64,000 nucleotides of DNA from Ga0077555 sp963761475 (GCA_963761475.1 CAVXGT010000014.1:124001-188000), one strand, 5' to 3'. Positions 53,432-62,885 are shown, counted from the stretch's first letter. Numbers and translations: made by a program. The notes: generated by a model not told the origin, from the letters alone.

Positions 53432-54346
53432 ATGTCCGCCTACCAGTTCATCCTTTACGAGGCAGCGGGCGGCCGCGCCCGCATCACCCTCAACCGGCCG
53501 GAGAAGCGCAACGCCCTCTCGATCGCGCTCCTGCAGGAATTGAATGATGCGCTCTGGGAGGCCGACAACGACAAGTCCGTGCACTGCGTCATCCTGCGTG
53601 GTGCTGGCAAATCGTTCTGCTCCGGCTACGACATCACGCCGGCGCCCGCGCCCAACACCAACGCCAGCCCCGAAGGCCGCATCTATCGCAACGGCGGCGT
53701 CTACAACAACCCGACCATCGACGACGACATCTGGCGCCTCGAGCAGGGCCAGCGCCTTCGCATGACGTTGTTCGACATGCACAAGCCCGTCATCGCCGAG
53801 GTCCATGGCGACTGCATTGCCGGGGGCTCCGACATCGCCCTGCTGGCCGACATGGTGATCGCCGCCGAGGACTGCAGGGTTGGTTTCCCGCCTGCCCGCG
53901 ATCTGGGCTCGCTGCCGAACCAGATGTGGGTCTACAACTGCGGTCCCCAGTGGGCCAAGCGCCTCCTGCTCACCGGCGATACCATCACCGGCCGCGAAGC
54001 CCAGATGATCGGCCTGTTCATGAAGGCCGTACCGGCCGAGCACCTGCGCAACGAGGTCGAAGGCTTGGCCGACCGTCTCGCCAAAATCGATCCCGACCTG
54101 CTCGCGTCCAATAAGCGCATCGTCAATTTGGGCCTAGAGTTGATGGGCGCCCGCACCTTGCAGCGTCTCGCCGCCGAGAACGACGGACGCGCCCATCTGG
54201 CGCCGGGCACCCAGCGCTTCCGCAAGCTTGCCCGTGAGCAGGGCCTCAAGGCGGCATTGCAGGCTCGCGATGCCGAGTTCGGCGATGGCCGCGCCCGCGT
54301 CGACGGCCCGGAGATCCGTGACGACAAGGGCCGCCTGATTGACTGA
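53432..54346 (+). CDS. Enoyl-CoA hydratase/isomerase family protein
   Basis: A 304-residue crotonase-fold protein, slightly longer than typical hydratases owing to an insert at about residues 72-100 (APAPNTNASPEG and following). The oxyanion hole is formed by SFCSGYDIT near residue 62 and VHGDCIAGGSDIALLADM near residue 128. The usual second-region acid positions read FPPARDLGSLPN, so hydratase activity is uncertain. GGAGG lies ahead of the ATG. It diverges from the CoA-transferase gene and converges on the CDF transporter gene. Confidence 0.83.
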   Translation: MSAYQFILYEAAGGRARITLNRPEKRNALSIALLQELNDALWEADNDKSVHCVILRGAGKSFCSGYDITPAPAPNTNASPEGRIYRNGGVYNNPTIDDDIWRLEQGQRLRMTLFDMHKPVIAEVHGDCIAGGSDIALLADMVIAAEDCRVGFPPARDLGSLPNQMWVYNCGPQWAKRLLLTGDTITGREAQMIGLFMKAVPAEHLRNEVEGLADRLAKIDPDLLASNKRIVNLGLELMGARTLQRLAAENDGRAHLAPGTQRFRKLAREQGLKAALQARDAEFGDGRARVDGPEIRDDKGRLID

Positions 54347-54363
54347 GGCGCAACTGGCCGTTC

Positions 54364-55329
54364 TCAGCCGACGACCTCGTCGGCGCATGCACCACGTTCG
54401 ATCTCGACCGTGGCGTGCCCGATGCCGTGCCTCTCCCTGAGGCGCGCCTTGATCGATGCCGTAACGTCATCCGTTGCCACGCTGTCATCCACGCGCGCAT
54501 GCAGCGTCAGCATCGGTCGCTCCTGGCTGATCGACCATGCGTGCACGTGATGCACGTCCACGACCCCCGGCACAGAGGCCACCAGGTCGTCCGCAACAGC
54601 CCGGCTGTTGACACCCGCCGGCGATCCCTCGAGCAGGATGTGGCCGCTGTCGGCCACCACCGCCCACGCCGAGCGCAGAATGATCAACGCCACCAGCACG
54701 GACAGGATCGGATCGATTGGCGTCCATCCCGTCGCCAGGATGATCGCCGCCGCCGCCAGCGCCGCGATCGATCCCAGCAGGTCGCCGGTCACGTGCAGCA
54801 GCGCGGCCCGCACATTGAGATTGTCGCGGTCGCCGCCGGAGAGCATCCAGAACACCAGCACGTTCACGCCGAGCCCTGCCGCCGCCACCCACGCCATCAC
54901 GCCGCCGAGTACCTCGCCCCCCGAGCCCAGCCGGTGGAACGCCTCCACCATGATCCAGGCCGCAACGGCAAACAGCGCAATGCCGTTGGTGAAAGCGGCC
55001 AGCACCGAGAACCGGTCCCAGCCGTAAGAGCGCCGACCGTCGGCTGGCCGCCGCATCAGCCGGAAGCCCAGCCAGGCCAGCCCCAGGCTCGCGAAATCGG
55101 TCAGCATATGGCCGGCGTCTGCAATCAGCGCGAGCGATCCTGACACCAGGCCGCCGACGACCTCCGCCAGCATGAATGCAAGCGTCATGAGCGCTGCGAG
55201 CCCGAGCCGGTGCTCGCTCACCCCACGTGTGTGATCGTGGCCATGGCCGGCTCCATGGTGGCCATGGCCATGGCTTTCGTGGCCATGCCCGTGTCCGCCA
55301 TGGTGCTCGTGCCGATGCCCGTCGCTCAT
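54364..55329 (-). CDS. Cation diffusion facilitator, ZitB/CzcD-like
   Basis: A 321-residue metal/proton antiporter of the inner membrane. It starts with a His-rich segment (residues about 5-37, with HGHGHESHGHGHH) that probably binds Zn2+, then six membrane helices. The transport-site ligands are visible in DAGHMLTDFASL (helix II, HxxxD) and HVTGDLLGSIAAL (helix V, HxxxD), and the C-terminal cytoplasmic domain has VHHVHAWSI. Expected to export Zn2+, possibly also Co2+ or Cd2+. The start at 55329 is chosen for the His-rich N-terminus. No adjacent metal-responsive regulator was found. Confidence 0.92.
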   Translation of the reverse strand: MSDGHRHEHHGGHGHGHESHGHGHHGAGHGHDHTRGVSEHRLGLAALMTLAFMLAEVVGGLVSGSLALIADAGHMLTDFASLGLAWLGFRLMRRPADGRRSYGWDRFSVLAAFTNGIALFAVAAWIMVEAFHRLGSGGEVLGGVMAWVAAAGLGVNVLVFWMLSGGDRDNLNVRAALLHVTGDLLGSIAALAAAAIILATGWTPIDPILSVLVALIILRSAWAVVADSGHILLEGSPAGVNSRAVADDLVASVPGVVDVHHVHAWSISQERPMLTLHARVDDSVATDDVTASIKARLRERHGIGHATVEIERGACADEVVG

Positions 55330-55365
55330 GTTGACCCCACGCAATGGCTGGTCAGGCCGGCGGCA

Positions 55366-56175
55366 TCAATAGGGCGCCGTGGGCGGGAATTTCGGCTTGC
55401 GCTTCTGCACATGACTAGCGAGCCCCTCGGTCATTTCAGGACCGCCAAAGCCCAGGAACTCCAGCGCCAGCGACGCATCGAACGTCGGCCCGGCCATCCG
55501 GAGCCAGTTGTTGAGCGAATGCTTTGTGAACCGCATGGCCGTCTGCGCGCCGGCCAGCAGCTTGTCGCAGACCTCGTGGGCCTTCTCGAGCACCTTGTCG
55601 TCGTCCGCCACCAGCGACACGAGGCCCATCCGCTCGGCCTCCTCGCCCTTAAGCGTCTCGCACAGCATCAGGTAGTATTTGGCCTTTGCCATACCGACCA
55701 GCAGTGGCCAGATGATCGCCGCGTGATCGCCGGCTGCCACGCCGAGCCGCGTATGCCCGTCGATGATGCGCGTCGAGCGCCCGGCAATCGTGATGTCGCA
55801 CAGCAGTCCCGCCGCAAGGCCGGCGCCGACCGACACGCCCTCCATGGCACAAACCGTCGGTTTCGAGCAGTTGATCACGCCATAGACGAGGTCGCTGGCC
55901 TCTTTCCACACGCGCATGCGCGTTTCCCAGCTCTCCGCGATCTGCTCGACGAGCTTCAGGTCGCCGCCTGCCGAGTAGGTGCCGCCGTCGCCGCGCAACA
56001 GCACCACCTGCACGCTCTCGTCGCGATCGACATCCCCCCAGATGCGTCCAAGTTCGGCATGGCCATCCACCGTCACCGAGTTGAGCTTGCCGGGGTTCGA
56101 CAACACGACTTCCAGCAACCCCTCCTTGGGGCGTGACAGTTTCAGGTACTTGTAGTTCTTCTGCTCGACGCTCAT
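55366..56175 (-). CDS. Enoyl-CoA hydratase/isomerase family protein
   Basis: A 269-residue crotonase-fold protein. The oxyanion-hole regions are GTYSAGGDLKLVEQ near residue 71 and CAMEGVSVGAGLAAGLLCD near residue 108; the position of the second catalytic acid reads THTRLGVAAGDHAAIIWP-like rather than a clear Glu, so the reaction is uncertain. The start at 56175 (MSVEQKNYKYL) lacks a strong ribosome binding site but is where similarity begins; longer in-frame codons upstream run antisense to the DUF1489 gene. It is the downstream neighbour of the CDF gene on the same strand (36 bases). Confidence 0.83.
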   Translation of the reverse strand: MSVEQKNYKYLKLSRPKEGLLEVVLSNPGKLNSVTVDGHAELGRIWGDVDRDESVQVVLLRGDGGTYSAGGDLKLVEQIAESWETRMRVWKEASDLVYGVINCSKPTVCAMEGVSVGAGLAAGLLCDITIAGRSTRIIDGHTRLGVAAGDHAAIIWPLLVGMAKAKYYLMLCETLKGEEAERMGLVSLVADDDKVLEKAHEVCDKLLAGAQTAMRFTKHSLNNWLRMAGPTFDASLALEFLGFGGPEMTEGLASHVQKRKPKFPPTAPY

Positions 56176-56383
56176 GGGCGCGCACTCCCGATCCCAGGTT
56201 TTGACTGCCCGCAATCTTATCCCGCAAATCGCCGGGATCGCACGGCCCCATTTTCCGCAAACGGCCCCCGCGACACATGGCGCGCAATGGCCCTGTCCAC
56301 AGCCGTGCCCGGATCGGCCGTTCCAACACAGGCTGCGAACGACTACACTTGCCGCTGCACTGCAGCGTGTCCGGGGCCGGTTC

Positions 56384-56824
56384 ATGTCTCTCAATCTCGT
56401 CAAGCTATGTGTCGGTTGCGACAGCGTCGAGGATCTCGGCGCCTGGCAGGCCGAGCGCTTGCGCCAGTTGAAGCGCGACGGCCTCAAGCCCGAAATCTTC
56501 CACCGCACCTTCCAGTCGCCGAAGCGCCGAGATGAGTTGCTCGACGGTGGGTCGCTTTACTGGGTGATGAAGGGCGTCATCCTGGCCCGCCAACGCCTGA
56601 TCGACATCAGGGAGGGCACCAAGGACAACGGCACGCCGTGCGCTGTGCTGGTGCTCGACAAGTCGCTCGTGCCCGTCCGTCCCATGCCGCGCCGCGCCTT
56701 CCAGGGCTGGCGTTACCTGACCAGCGATGATGCGCCTGCCGACCTCGTTGGCTCGCGCAACAGCGACATCACCGAGATGCCGCCAAAGCTTCGTCGCGAA
56801 CTCGCCGATCTCGGCTTGATCTGA
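56384..56824 (+). CDS. DUF1489 family protein
   Basis: A 146-residue cytosolic protein of the alphaproteobacterial DUF1489 family. The conserved N-terminus LVKLCVGCDSVEDL is followed by HRTFQSPKRRDELLDGGSLYWVMKGVI, given here in two parts by its RRDELL and SLYWV blocks, and by the central PMPRRAFQGWRYL, which are hallmark segments. The length is normal. Function is unknown; the even spread of the family in Rhodobacterales and Hyphomicrobiales supports the taxonomic assignment of the window. It diverges from the enoyl-CoA hydratase gene. Confidence 0.85.
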   Translation: MSLNLVKLCVGCDSVEDLGAWQAERLRQLKRDGLKPEIFHRTFQSPKRRDELLDGGSLYWVMKGVILARQRLIDIREGTKDNGTPCAVLVLDKSLVPVRPMPRRAFQGWRYLTSDDAPADLVGSRNSDITEMPPKLRRELADLGLI

Positions 56825-56960
56825 TCGCGAGATTGGTTGCGCCGGCCTGCGAGCCCTCAAGGTGGCCTTCGCAGGCGCCGGCATCGCGCCGTTCTTGCCA
56901 AAGCCATCAATCTGTGGCGCAATTTTGCGGTGAGGATGCTTGCCACAGGGATGCGCCGCC

Positions 56961-57815
56961 ATGACCACCATCGATATGAGCATTGCGCCACTTGGCACGG
57001 CCGCCGGCGCCGAGGTGTTGGGCGTTGATTTGAGCCGCCCGCTGGATGCGGCGACCTTCGCAGCCATCGAGGCCGCCTTCGACAAGTACGGCGTCCTCGT
57101 CATTCGCGACCAGCACATCACGCCGGCCCAGCAGCTCGCCTTCGCGCTCCGTTTCGGCGAGATCGAGATCAACTATCACAGCGGCCAGTACGGCATCCCC
57201 GGACAGCCCGAGATCTACCGCATCTCCAACATCACCAAGGACGGCAAGCCCATTGGTTCGCGCCGCGCCGGCGAGAACTGGCACAGCGACATGATCTATT
57301 CGGCCCGCCCCCCGCGCGCCACCATGCTCTATGCACTGGAGGTGCCGGTGCTGCATGGCCTGACCTTGGGCGACACGGCCTTTGCTAACGCCGCCGCGGC
57401 CTGGGACGCGCTGCCCGCCGAACTACAGCGCTTCGTCGAAGGCAGGAAAGGCCTCTTCGACTTCACCCGCCGCAAGCGCGGCCAGGCGCCCGACGCGGCC
57501 ACCATCGCTCGCTACCCGCCGGTGGAGCACCCGATTGCCCGAACTCATCCGCGCACCGGGCGCAAATGCCTCTACATCAATCGCGACGATTGCAGCGGCA
57601 TCGTCGGCCTGCCCACCGCCGAGGCGGAAGCCCTCATCGTCGCGCTGGCCGATCACATGGTCCGGCCCGAGTTCGTCTATCGCCACAAATGGCGCCAGCA
57701 CGACTTGGTGATGTGGGACAATTGCACCGTGCAGCATAAGGCCATCATCGACTACGACTTGCCCCAGCGCCGCCTGCTGCATCGCCTCACCATATCAGGC
57801 ACGGTCCCGGTCTGA
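56961..57815 (+). CDS. TauD/TfdA family Fe(II)/2-oxoglutarate dioxygenase
   Basis: A 284-residue dioxygenase. Iron ligands: H-x-D in NWHSDMIYS near residue 106 and the distal His in CTVQHKAIIDYD near residue 256; the 2-oxoglutarate Arg follows in RRLLHRLTI. VLVIRDQHITPAQQ is the family N-terminal motif, and DLVMWDNC matches the conserved segment before the distal His. Start at 56961 is the ATG after GGATGCGCCGCC; an earlier TTG/ATG frame is not needed. The two dioxygenases in this window share architecture but little detailed sequence, so different substrates are likely. Confidence 0.87.
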   Translation: MTTIDMSIAPLGTAAGAEVLGVDLSRPLDAATFAAIEAAFDKYGVLVIRDQHITPAQQLAFALRFGEIEINYHSGQYGIPGQPEIYRISNITKDGKPIGSRRAGENWHSDMIYSARPPRATMLYALEVPVLHGLTLGDTAFANAAAAWDALPAELQRFVEGRKGLFDFTRRKRGQAPDAATIARYPPVEHPIARTHPRTGRKCLYINRDDCSGIVGLPTAEAEALIVALADHMVRPEFVYRHKWRQHDLVMWDNCTVQHKAIIDYDLPQRRLLHRLTISGTVPV

Positions 57816-57870
57816 GTTTGGGCGGCGCTGGCAGCTACAGAAACGCCGCGCCACCGGCACGCCGCTGGTG

Positions 57871-58275
57871 TCAGGCGCCGCTGCAGTCCGGCTGCAGCAT
57901 TGTCACCCGGTTTCCTTCGCTATCCCGGAACGCCACGTAGTGCCCTATCCCCGGGATTTCCATCGGTTCACCCAGAACCTCCCCTCCGGCAGCCTTGACC
58001 AGGGCTATCCTGGCCGCGATGTCATCCACCGCGATCACCACTGACGGATTCTGCCCCGGCCAGTCCGGCTTGTTCGGATAGAACCCGCCGTTGATCTGCC
58101 CCGCCACCTGCGGCCGTCCGTCCCTCGACTGGCCGGTTTCGGCCAGCACGTAGTCGCCCATCTCAGGACCGAGGTGCCGCGACTCCCAACCGAACGCCGC
58201 TGCATAGAAATTCGCCACGCGTTCCGGATCCTCGTATGGCATTTCGAAGTGAACGACTGGGCACGTCTTGCTCAT
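57871..58275 (-). CDS. VOC (glyoxalase-like) family protein
   Basis: A 134-residue vicinal-oxygen-chelate fold protein. VVHFEMPYEDPERVANFYAAAFG holds the first metal-binding His, and the C-terminal part ends with PGIGHYVAFRDSEGNRVTMLQ, the typical VOC closing motif with a Glu or Asp. Similar proteins are annotated as glyoxalase/bleomycin resistance-like or as 27 kDa antigen-type domains; function is unknown. It diverges from a MarR regulator across an 80-base gap containing a perfect palindrome, which implies that it is the regulator's target. Confidence 0.83.
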   Translation of the reverse strand: MSKTCPVVHFEMPYEDPERVANFYAAAFGWESRHLGPEMGDYVLAETGQSRDGRPQVAGQINGGFYPNKPDWPGQNPSVVIAVDDIAARIALVKAAGGEVLGEPMEIPGIGHYVAFRDSEGNRVTMLQPDCSGA

Positions 58276-58326
58276 TGCAGCGCCTGCTTGCTAACTCAGT
58301 CCAATGGGATGTAGCGTAGCACATGA

Positions 58327-58338
58327 GTTGATATCAAC
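58327..58338. promoter_or_regulatory. Palindrome GTTGATATCAAC, probable MarR operator
   Basis: A perfect 12-base palindrome in the 80-base gap between the divergent VOC and MarR genes, 17 bases before the MarR ATG and 52 bases from the VOC start. TTGATATCAA-type palindromes are common operators of MarR-family proteins. It overlaps the region where both promoters must lie, so autoregulation and repression of the VOC gene are likely. Confidence 0.7.
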
Positions 58339-58355
58339 ACAATGTTTGGAGGCTC

Positions 58356-58796
58356 ATGCGTCAGGATCTTCCGCTCAGCGTGACGCACGAGGTGCGCGAC
58401 ACCTGTCTATGCCTGCATCTCCAGCGCGCGGCCCGCGCCATCGCGCGCCGCTTCGACATGGCACTGCGCCCCCATGGCATCACCAGCGGCCAGTTCTCGC
58501 TGTTGATGTCGCTGAACCGGCCATCGCCCGCTCGCATCGGCGACATTGCAGCTTTGCTGGCCATGGACCGCACCACCTTGACCGCCAACTTGAAGCCCCT
58601 TGAGCGCAAGGGACTGCTGGCTGTCAGCGCGGATCCGAAAGACCGTCGCAGCCGGCGCGTGACCCTCACGCCTGAAGGCCGCAACGTCCTAGCAGCCGCG
58701 CTTCCGGCCTGGCGCCAGACCCACCGCGACATCGATGCCCTGCTCGATCCCGAGGGGCCCGCTCGCCTCCGCGCAGACCTCCTTGCGCTTTCGTGA
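58356..58796 (+). CDS. MarR family transcriptional regulator
   Basis: A 146-residue winged-helix repressor. The DNA-binding domain spans about residues 45-110: GITSGQFSLLMSL, IGDIAALLAMDRTTLTANLKPLE (recognition helix) and the wing DPKDRRSRRVTLT with its conserved D-x-R-x-R pattern. TTTGGAGG precedes the ATG. It diverges from a VOC gene with a perfect palindrome between them, the classic MarR arrangement; the inducing ligand is probably a small aromatic or electrophilic compound that the VOC protein handles, which is inference only. Confidence 0.9.
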   Translation: MRQDLPLSVTHEVRDTCLCLHLQRAARAIARRFDMALRPHGITSGQFSLLMSLNRPSPARIGDIAALLAMDRTTLTANLKPLERKGLLAVSADPKDRRSRRVTLTPEGRNVLAAALPAWRQTHRDIDALLDPEGPARLRADLLALS

Positions 58797-58818
58797 TCCG
58801 CCCGCGCCTCCGCGGCGA

Positions 58819-59061
58819 TCAACCCCCCGCGATCTGCGGCAGTAGGTGCACCTCTTTCGCATCGCCCAGCGGCTCGAGCAGCGCGTCCTGCAGGATCTGC
58901 CCGTCCACCGCCACGCCGACGCTGTCGAAGTGTGGCTCCAGCTCCGGAAACTTCTCCGCCAGCTTGCGGTAGAGCTGGCGCACCGTCGCCGCTTCGATCT
59001 CTACCTCGCTCACCCCGCCCGTATACTGGCGCAAATTCCCCATCAAAACGACGTTGGTCAT
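58819..59061 (-). CDS. MoaD/ThiS-like small sulfur carrier
   Basis: An 80-residue beta-grasp protein ending in IAGG; the terminal Gly-Gly is the site of adenylation and thiocarboxylation in MoaD and ThiS. ATG at 59061 follows GGTGAGGCG and begins TNVVLMGNLRQYTGGV; further upstream sequence is not MoaD-like. It lies downstream of a molybdenum hydroxylase operon on the same strand, separated by a terminator, which favours a molybdopterin-related role. A tungsten/aldehyde ferredoxin oxidoreductase-linked carrier is another option. The E1-like activating enzyme is not in the window. Confidence 0.82.
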   Translation of the reverse strand: MTNVVLMGNLRQYTGGVSEVEIEAATVRQLYRKLAEKFPELEPHFDSVGVAVDGQILQDALLEPLGDAKEVHLLPQIAGG

Positions 59062-59198
59062 CGCCTCACCGCCTCTCCATCCAGCGCGCTCAATTGAGTT
59101 TCCGCACAAGCCTACATCTTCGCGCCACCGCCCGCCATGCAGCAGGCCACGCCCACATCCTCGCTTGAGGTGCCGCCGCGCCGCCAATGTCGCGAATG

Positions 59199-59229
59199 AA
59201 AAAGGCCGCCCCGGCGATGCGGGGCGGCC
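59199..59229 (-). terminator. Intrinsic terminator after molybdenum hydroxylase operon
   Basis: Read on the minus strand, a perfect nine-base GC stem GGCCGCCCC / GGGGCGGCC with an eight-base loop is followed by five T residues. It starts 35 bases after the large-subunit stop at 59264. This is the clearest rho-independent terminator in the window and separates the hydroxylase operon from the MoaD-like gene. Confidence 0.9.
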
Positions 59230-59263
59230 AACAGTCTGTCTGCAGCTATCAGGTGACGAAAGC

Positions 59264-61541
59264 TTACGCCTTCGCGCCCTTCATGGCCTTCAGTAGCTTC
59301 GGTGGCGAGATCGGCAGCTCGAACATGCGCACACCCGATGCCCGTTTGACCGAAGCGTTGATGGCAGCCATCGGCGGCACGATCGCCGTCTCGCCGATGC
59401 CGCGCACGCCGTAGGGGTGACGCGGGTTCGGAACCTCCACGATGATCGTGTCGATCATCGGCAGGTCCGAGGCCACCGGGATCCGATAGTCGAGGAAGCC
59501 GGCGTTCTCGAGGAGACCCTTGTCGTTGTAGATGTACTCCTCGTTGAGCGCCCAGCCGATGCCCTGTGCGGCACCGCCCTGGTACTGGCCCTCAACGTAG
59601 TCCGGATGGATCGCCGTGCCGGCGTCCTGGATCACCGTGTAGCGCGTCACCGACACGTGGCCGGTGTCTGGATCGACTTCGGTGTCGGCGATGTGCACGC
59701 CGAAGCTCGGAGCCGCACCCTGGGCCGTGATCGCGCCGACGCCGACCAGGGCGCCGCCGGTCTTGCCGGCCACCTTGGCGATGTCGGAGAGAGACATCGG
59801 ATCGAACTTGCCAGCATTCTCGCCAGCCGGCTTGATCTCACCGTTCTCCCAGGTGACGGCATCTTCCGGAATCTCCCAGAGCTTTGCCGCGCGCCCGCAG
59901 GCCTGCTTGATGATCGAGCGCGCTGCGTCCACGGTGGCGAGGCCCGACGAGAAAGTCGAGCGGCTGCCGCCGGTGACGAAGTTGTAGCCGAGTGTTGCCG
60001 TGTCGCCGATGATCGGCCGCACCTTCTCGTAGGGGATGTGCAGTTCCTCGGCCGCCATCATGGCGAGCGAGGCCCTCAAGCCACCGATGTCCGGCGTGCC
60101 GGCCATCAGCGTCAGCGTGCCGTCCTCGTTGAGCTGCAGGTTGACGGTCGTCTCGCCACCGATGTTGAACCAGAAGCCGGCAGCGATGCCGCGACCCTGG
60201 TTCTTGCCGAGCGGCGCCTTCCAGTGCGGGCTGTCCTTGGCGGCTTCGAGGCACTCGACCATGCCGATCGGCCCGAACTTCGGACCATAGGCAGCCTTCG
60301 TGCCTTCTTTCGCCGCGTTCTTGAGGCGCAGCTCGATCGGGCACATGCCGAGCTTCTCGGCGATCTCGTCGACGACGCTTTCGACGGCGTACTCAGAGAT
60401 CGGGCCGCCGGGCGCGCGATAGGCCGCGACCTTGGGCCGGTTCGACAGCACGTCGTAGCCGACGAGCTTGACGTTGGCGATGTCGTAGGGCGCGAACGCG
60501 CACATGGCGCCGGGCTGCACGGGGCTGCCCTGGAACGCGCCGGCCTGGTACTTCAGCACCGCCTCGCCTGCCGTGAAGGTGCCGTCCTTCTTGACGCCCA
60601 TCTTGACCCAGACGTTGGCGCCCGACGTCGGACCCGAGGCTCGGAACACCTCTTCGCGCGTCATCACCATCTTCACCGGGCGTCGCGATTTGGCTGAAAG
60701 CGCCAGCGCCAGCGGCTCGAGGTAGACAACCGTCTTGCCGCCGAAACCACCGCCGATTTCCGATGACGTCACCCGGAGCTTGTGATGTTCCAGCCGAGCA
60801 GCTGGGCGCAGTGCGCGCGTACCACCCAGTGGCCCTGGGTCGTGGTCCAGAGCTCGGCCGTGCCGTCCTCCGAGACGCTGCCGATGCAGGCATGCGGCTC
60901 GATGTAGCCCTGGTGCACGGGCTTCGTGCTTGAATTCACGCTCGACGATGATGTCGGCGTCCTCGAAGCCCTGTTCGATATCGCCGATGGCGATCTCGAT
61001 CCGTTTGGCGACATTCGAAGGCTTCGTCGGCGGCGGCGTGACGCCGACCGTGATCATGTCCTCTTGCGACCAGCGGCGCATCCGGCTTCATCGCGTCCAC
61101 CACGTCGATGACGTGCGGCAGCACTTCGTAGTCGACCTTGATCAGCTTCAGCGCCTTGCGTGCGATCGCCTCCGAGGTCGCGGCGACGGCTGCCACCGGG
61201 TGACCCTCGAACAGCACCTTCTCGCGGGCCATGACGTTGCGCAGCACATCCCGGTAGTTCACCAGCATTTCGCCCGCAGGCACGAACTCCGCGGCCTGGT
61301 CAGCGAAGTCGTCCCGCGTCACGACCGCCTTGACGCCCGAAAGGGCCTCGGCTGCGGAGGTGTCGATCGATTTGATCCGGGCGTGCGCATACGGCGAACG
61401 CAGCACCTTGCCGACCAGCTGGCCGGCAACGGCGTAGTCGGCGCCAAACTTGGCCCGGCCGGTGACCTTGTCGGCGCCGTCCGGACGAACCGGACGGGTG
61501 CCGACAACGTCGAACTTGGGGCTTTTCACTCGCTCTTGCAT
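59264..61541 (-). pseudogene. Molybdenum hydroxylase large (Mo-binding) subunit, three frameshifts
   Basis: About 759 residues if restored, the normal size for xanthine dehydrogenase-family catalytic subunits. Segments: VRPDGADKVTGRAKFGADYA to VDAMKPDAPL; then SQEDMITVGVTPPP; then HQGYIEPHACIGSVSEDG; then SSEIGGGFGGKTVVYLEPLA and on to the end. Frame changes are inferred near 61075, 60925 and 60782. The active-site loop reads AYRAPGGPISEYAVES, of xanthine dehydrogenase/hydroxybenzoyl-CoA reductase type and not the CO dehydrogenase form. Molybdopterin contacts appear as GGGFGGK. It hydroxylates an unidentified N-heterocycle, aldehyde or aromatic CoA ester. GGAG precedes the ATG; the small-subunit stop is four bases upstream. 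Confidence 0.82.
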
Positions 61542-61545
61542 GTGA

Positions 61546-62020
61546 TCAGGCTCCTCGCATCTCCGCCGCGGCGTCCATCACCGCCCGAACGATCTTGTCA
61601 TAGCCCGTGCAGCGGCAGAGATTGCCGGCCAGCCAGTAGCGGACCTCGGTCTCGGTCGGGTTGGGATTCTTCTCCAGCAGGGCTTTCGCTGCGATCAGAA
61701 CGCCCGGCGTGCAGATGCCGCACTGCAGCGCCGCATGCTCGAGGAATTTCTGCTGCAGCGGGTGCAGCTTCTCGCCCTTCGCCATGCCCTCGATGGTGTC
61801 GACCTTCTTGCCGTTGGCCTCGACGCCGAGCACCAGGCACGAGCAGACGAGCCGCCCGTCGAGCAGCACGCTGCACGCGCCGCAGTCGCCCGAGCCGCAG
61901 CCTTCCTTGGTGCCGGTCAGGCTCCAGCTCGTCGCGGAGGCAGTCGAGCAGGGTCTGCTCGGTGTCACAGAGATACTCGACCTCGTCGCCGTTCACCGTT
62001 GTCGTAACGTGGTGTTTCAT
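61546..62020 (-). pseudogene. Molybdenum hydroxylase small [2Fe-2S] subunit, one frameshift
   Basis: About 158 residues if restored. It starts MKHHVTTTVNGDEVEYLCDT, then near 61928 the frame shifts and continues GTKEGCGSGDCGACSVLLDG, the plant-ferredoxin-type [2Fe-2S] motif. The second cluster is bound by QCGICTPG and the CRCTGYDKI motif, as in all family members. It transfers electrons from the Mo site to FAD. Two bases separate it from the FAD-subunit stop and four from the large-subunit start, so the order FAD, Fe-S, Mo matches the coxMSL-type arrangement. The length is 475 bases and so not a multiple of three. Confidence 0.85.
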
Positions 62021-62022
62021 GG

Positions 62023-62885
62023 TCACGCCTTTCTTGCGCGCTCGAGCGCGATCAGCGCTGTCCTCTTGGCGAGCACGCCAGCCACCTCCGTCCGGAACTC
62101 GATCGTTCCGCGCTTGTCGTCGATCGGCTTGCAGGCAGCGCGGCAGGCCGCAGCCAGCCTTCTCGAGAGCCGCATCGTCCACTTTCGTGCCGATGAGGGC
62201 CTTGGCGGCGTCCTCGACCAGCAGCGGACGAGCGGCCACCGCGCCGAGACTGACGCGAGCGGCCGTGCACGTGCCCGAGCCGTCGAGCGTGAGGCTCACG
62301 CCGCAGCCGACCACGGCAATGTCCATCTCGGTGCGCGGAATGAACCGCAGATAGGCGTCACCGGACTTCGCTGCCGCGCTTCGGCAGCAGGAACGAGGCG
62401 ATGATCTCACCCTTTTGCAGCGCTAGTTTGCGCGGCGCCAGCATGATGTCCTCGACCTTGAGTTCGCGCCGTCCGCTGGGACCGACGACGGACGCCACGG
62501 CGCTCGCTGCGATCATGGCAGGCACGCTGTCGGCTGCCGGCGATCCGTTGCACAGGTTGCCGCCAAGCGAGGCCCGGCCCTGCACCTGCGTCGAGCCGAT
62601 CAGGTTCGCGGCTTCGACCACGCCGGGCCAAGCTTTCTTCAGAGCCGCATGCTCCTTCAGCTCGGCACCCGTGACCGCGGCTCCGATGCGGAAGCCACCG
62701 GCCTCCTCTTTGATCGTGCGGGTCTCTGAAATCCGTTTGATGTCCACGACCAGCGCCGGGGAAAGAACGTCCGAGCGGATCTGTACGAGAAGATCGGTGC
62801 CGCCCGCCAGAACGCGCGCATCGCCGCTCTCCGCCGCGAGGAGCTTAGCGGCTGCCTCGAGCGTATCCGGTGACTCATATCGCAT
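62023..62885 (-). pseudogene. Molybdenum hydroxylase medium (FAD-binding) subunit, two frameshifts
   Basis: About 287 residues if restored. MRYESPDTLEAAAKLLAAES leads to the FAD motifs ARVLAGGTDLLVQIRSD (residue about 24) and ASLGGNLCNGSPAADSVPA (about 105), the two signature loops of the CO-dehydrogenase flavoprotein family. The frame shifts near 62375 (LLPKR to SGDAYLRFIPRTE) and near 62170 (ALEKA to ACRAACKPIDDKRG), ending LIALERARKA at 62023. It passes electrons to the final acceptor. First gene of the three-gene operon; AGAGG lies upstream of ATG 62885. Confidence 0.84.

Noticed and set aside
60930..62354. A 474-codon plus-strand open frame over the molybdenum hydroxylase genes
   Set aside because: Antisense composition artefact; the minus strand carries the Fe-S and FAD motifs in broken frames.
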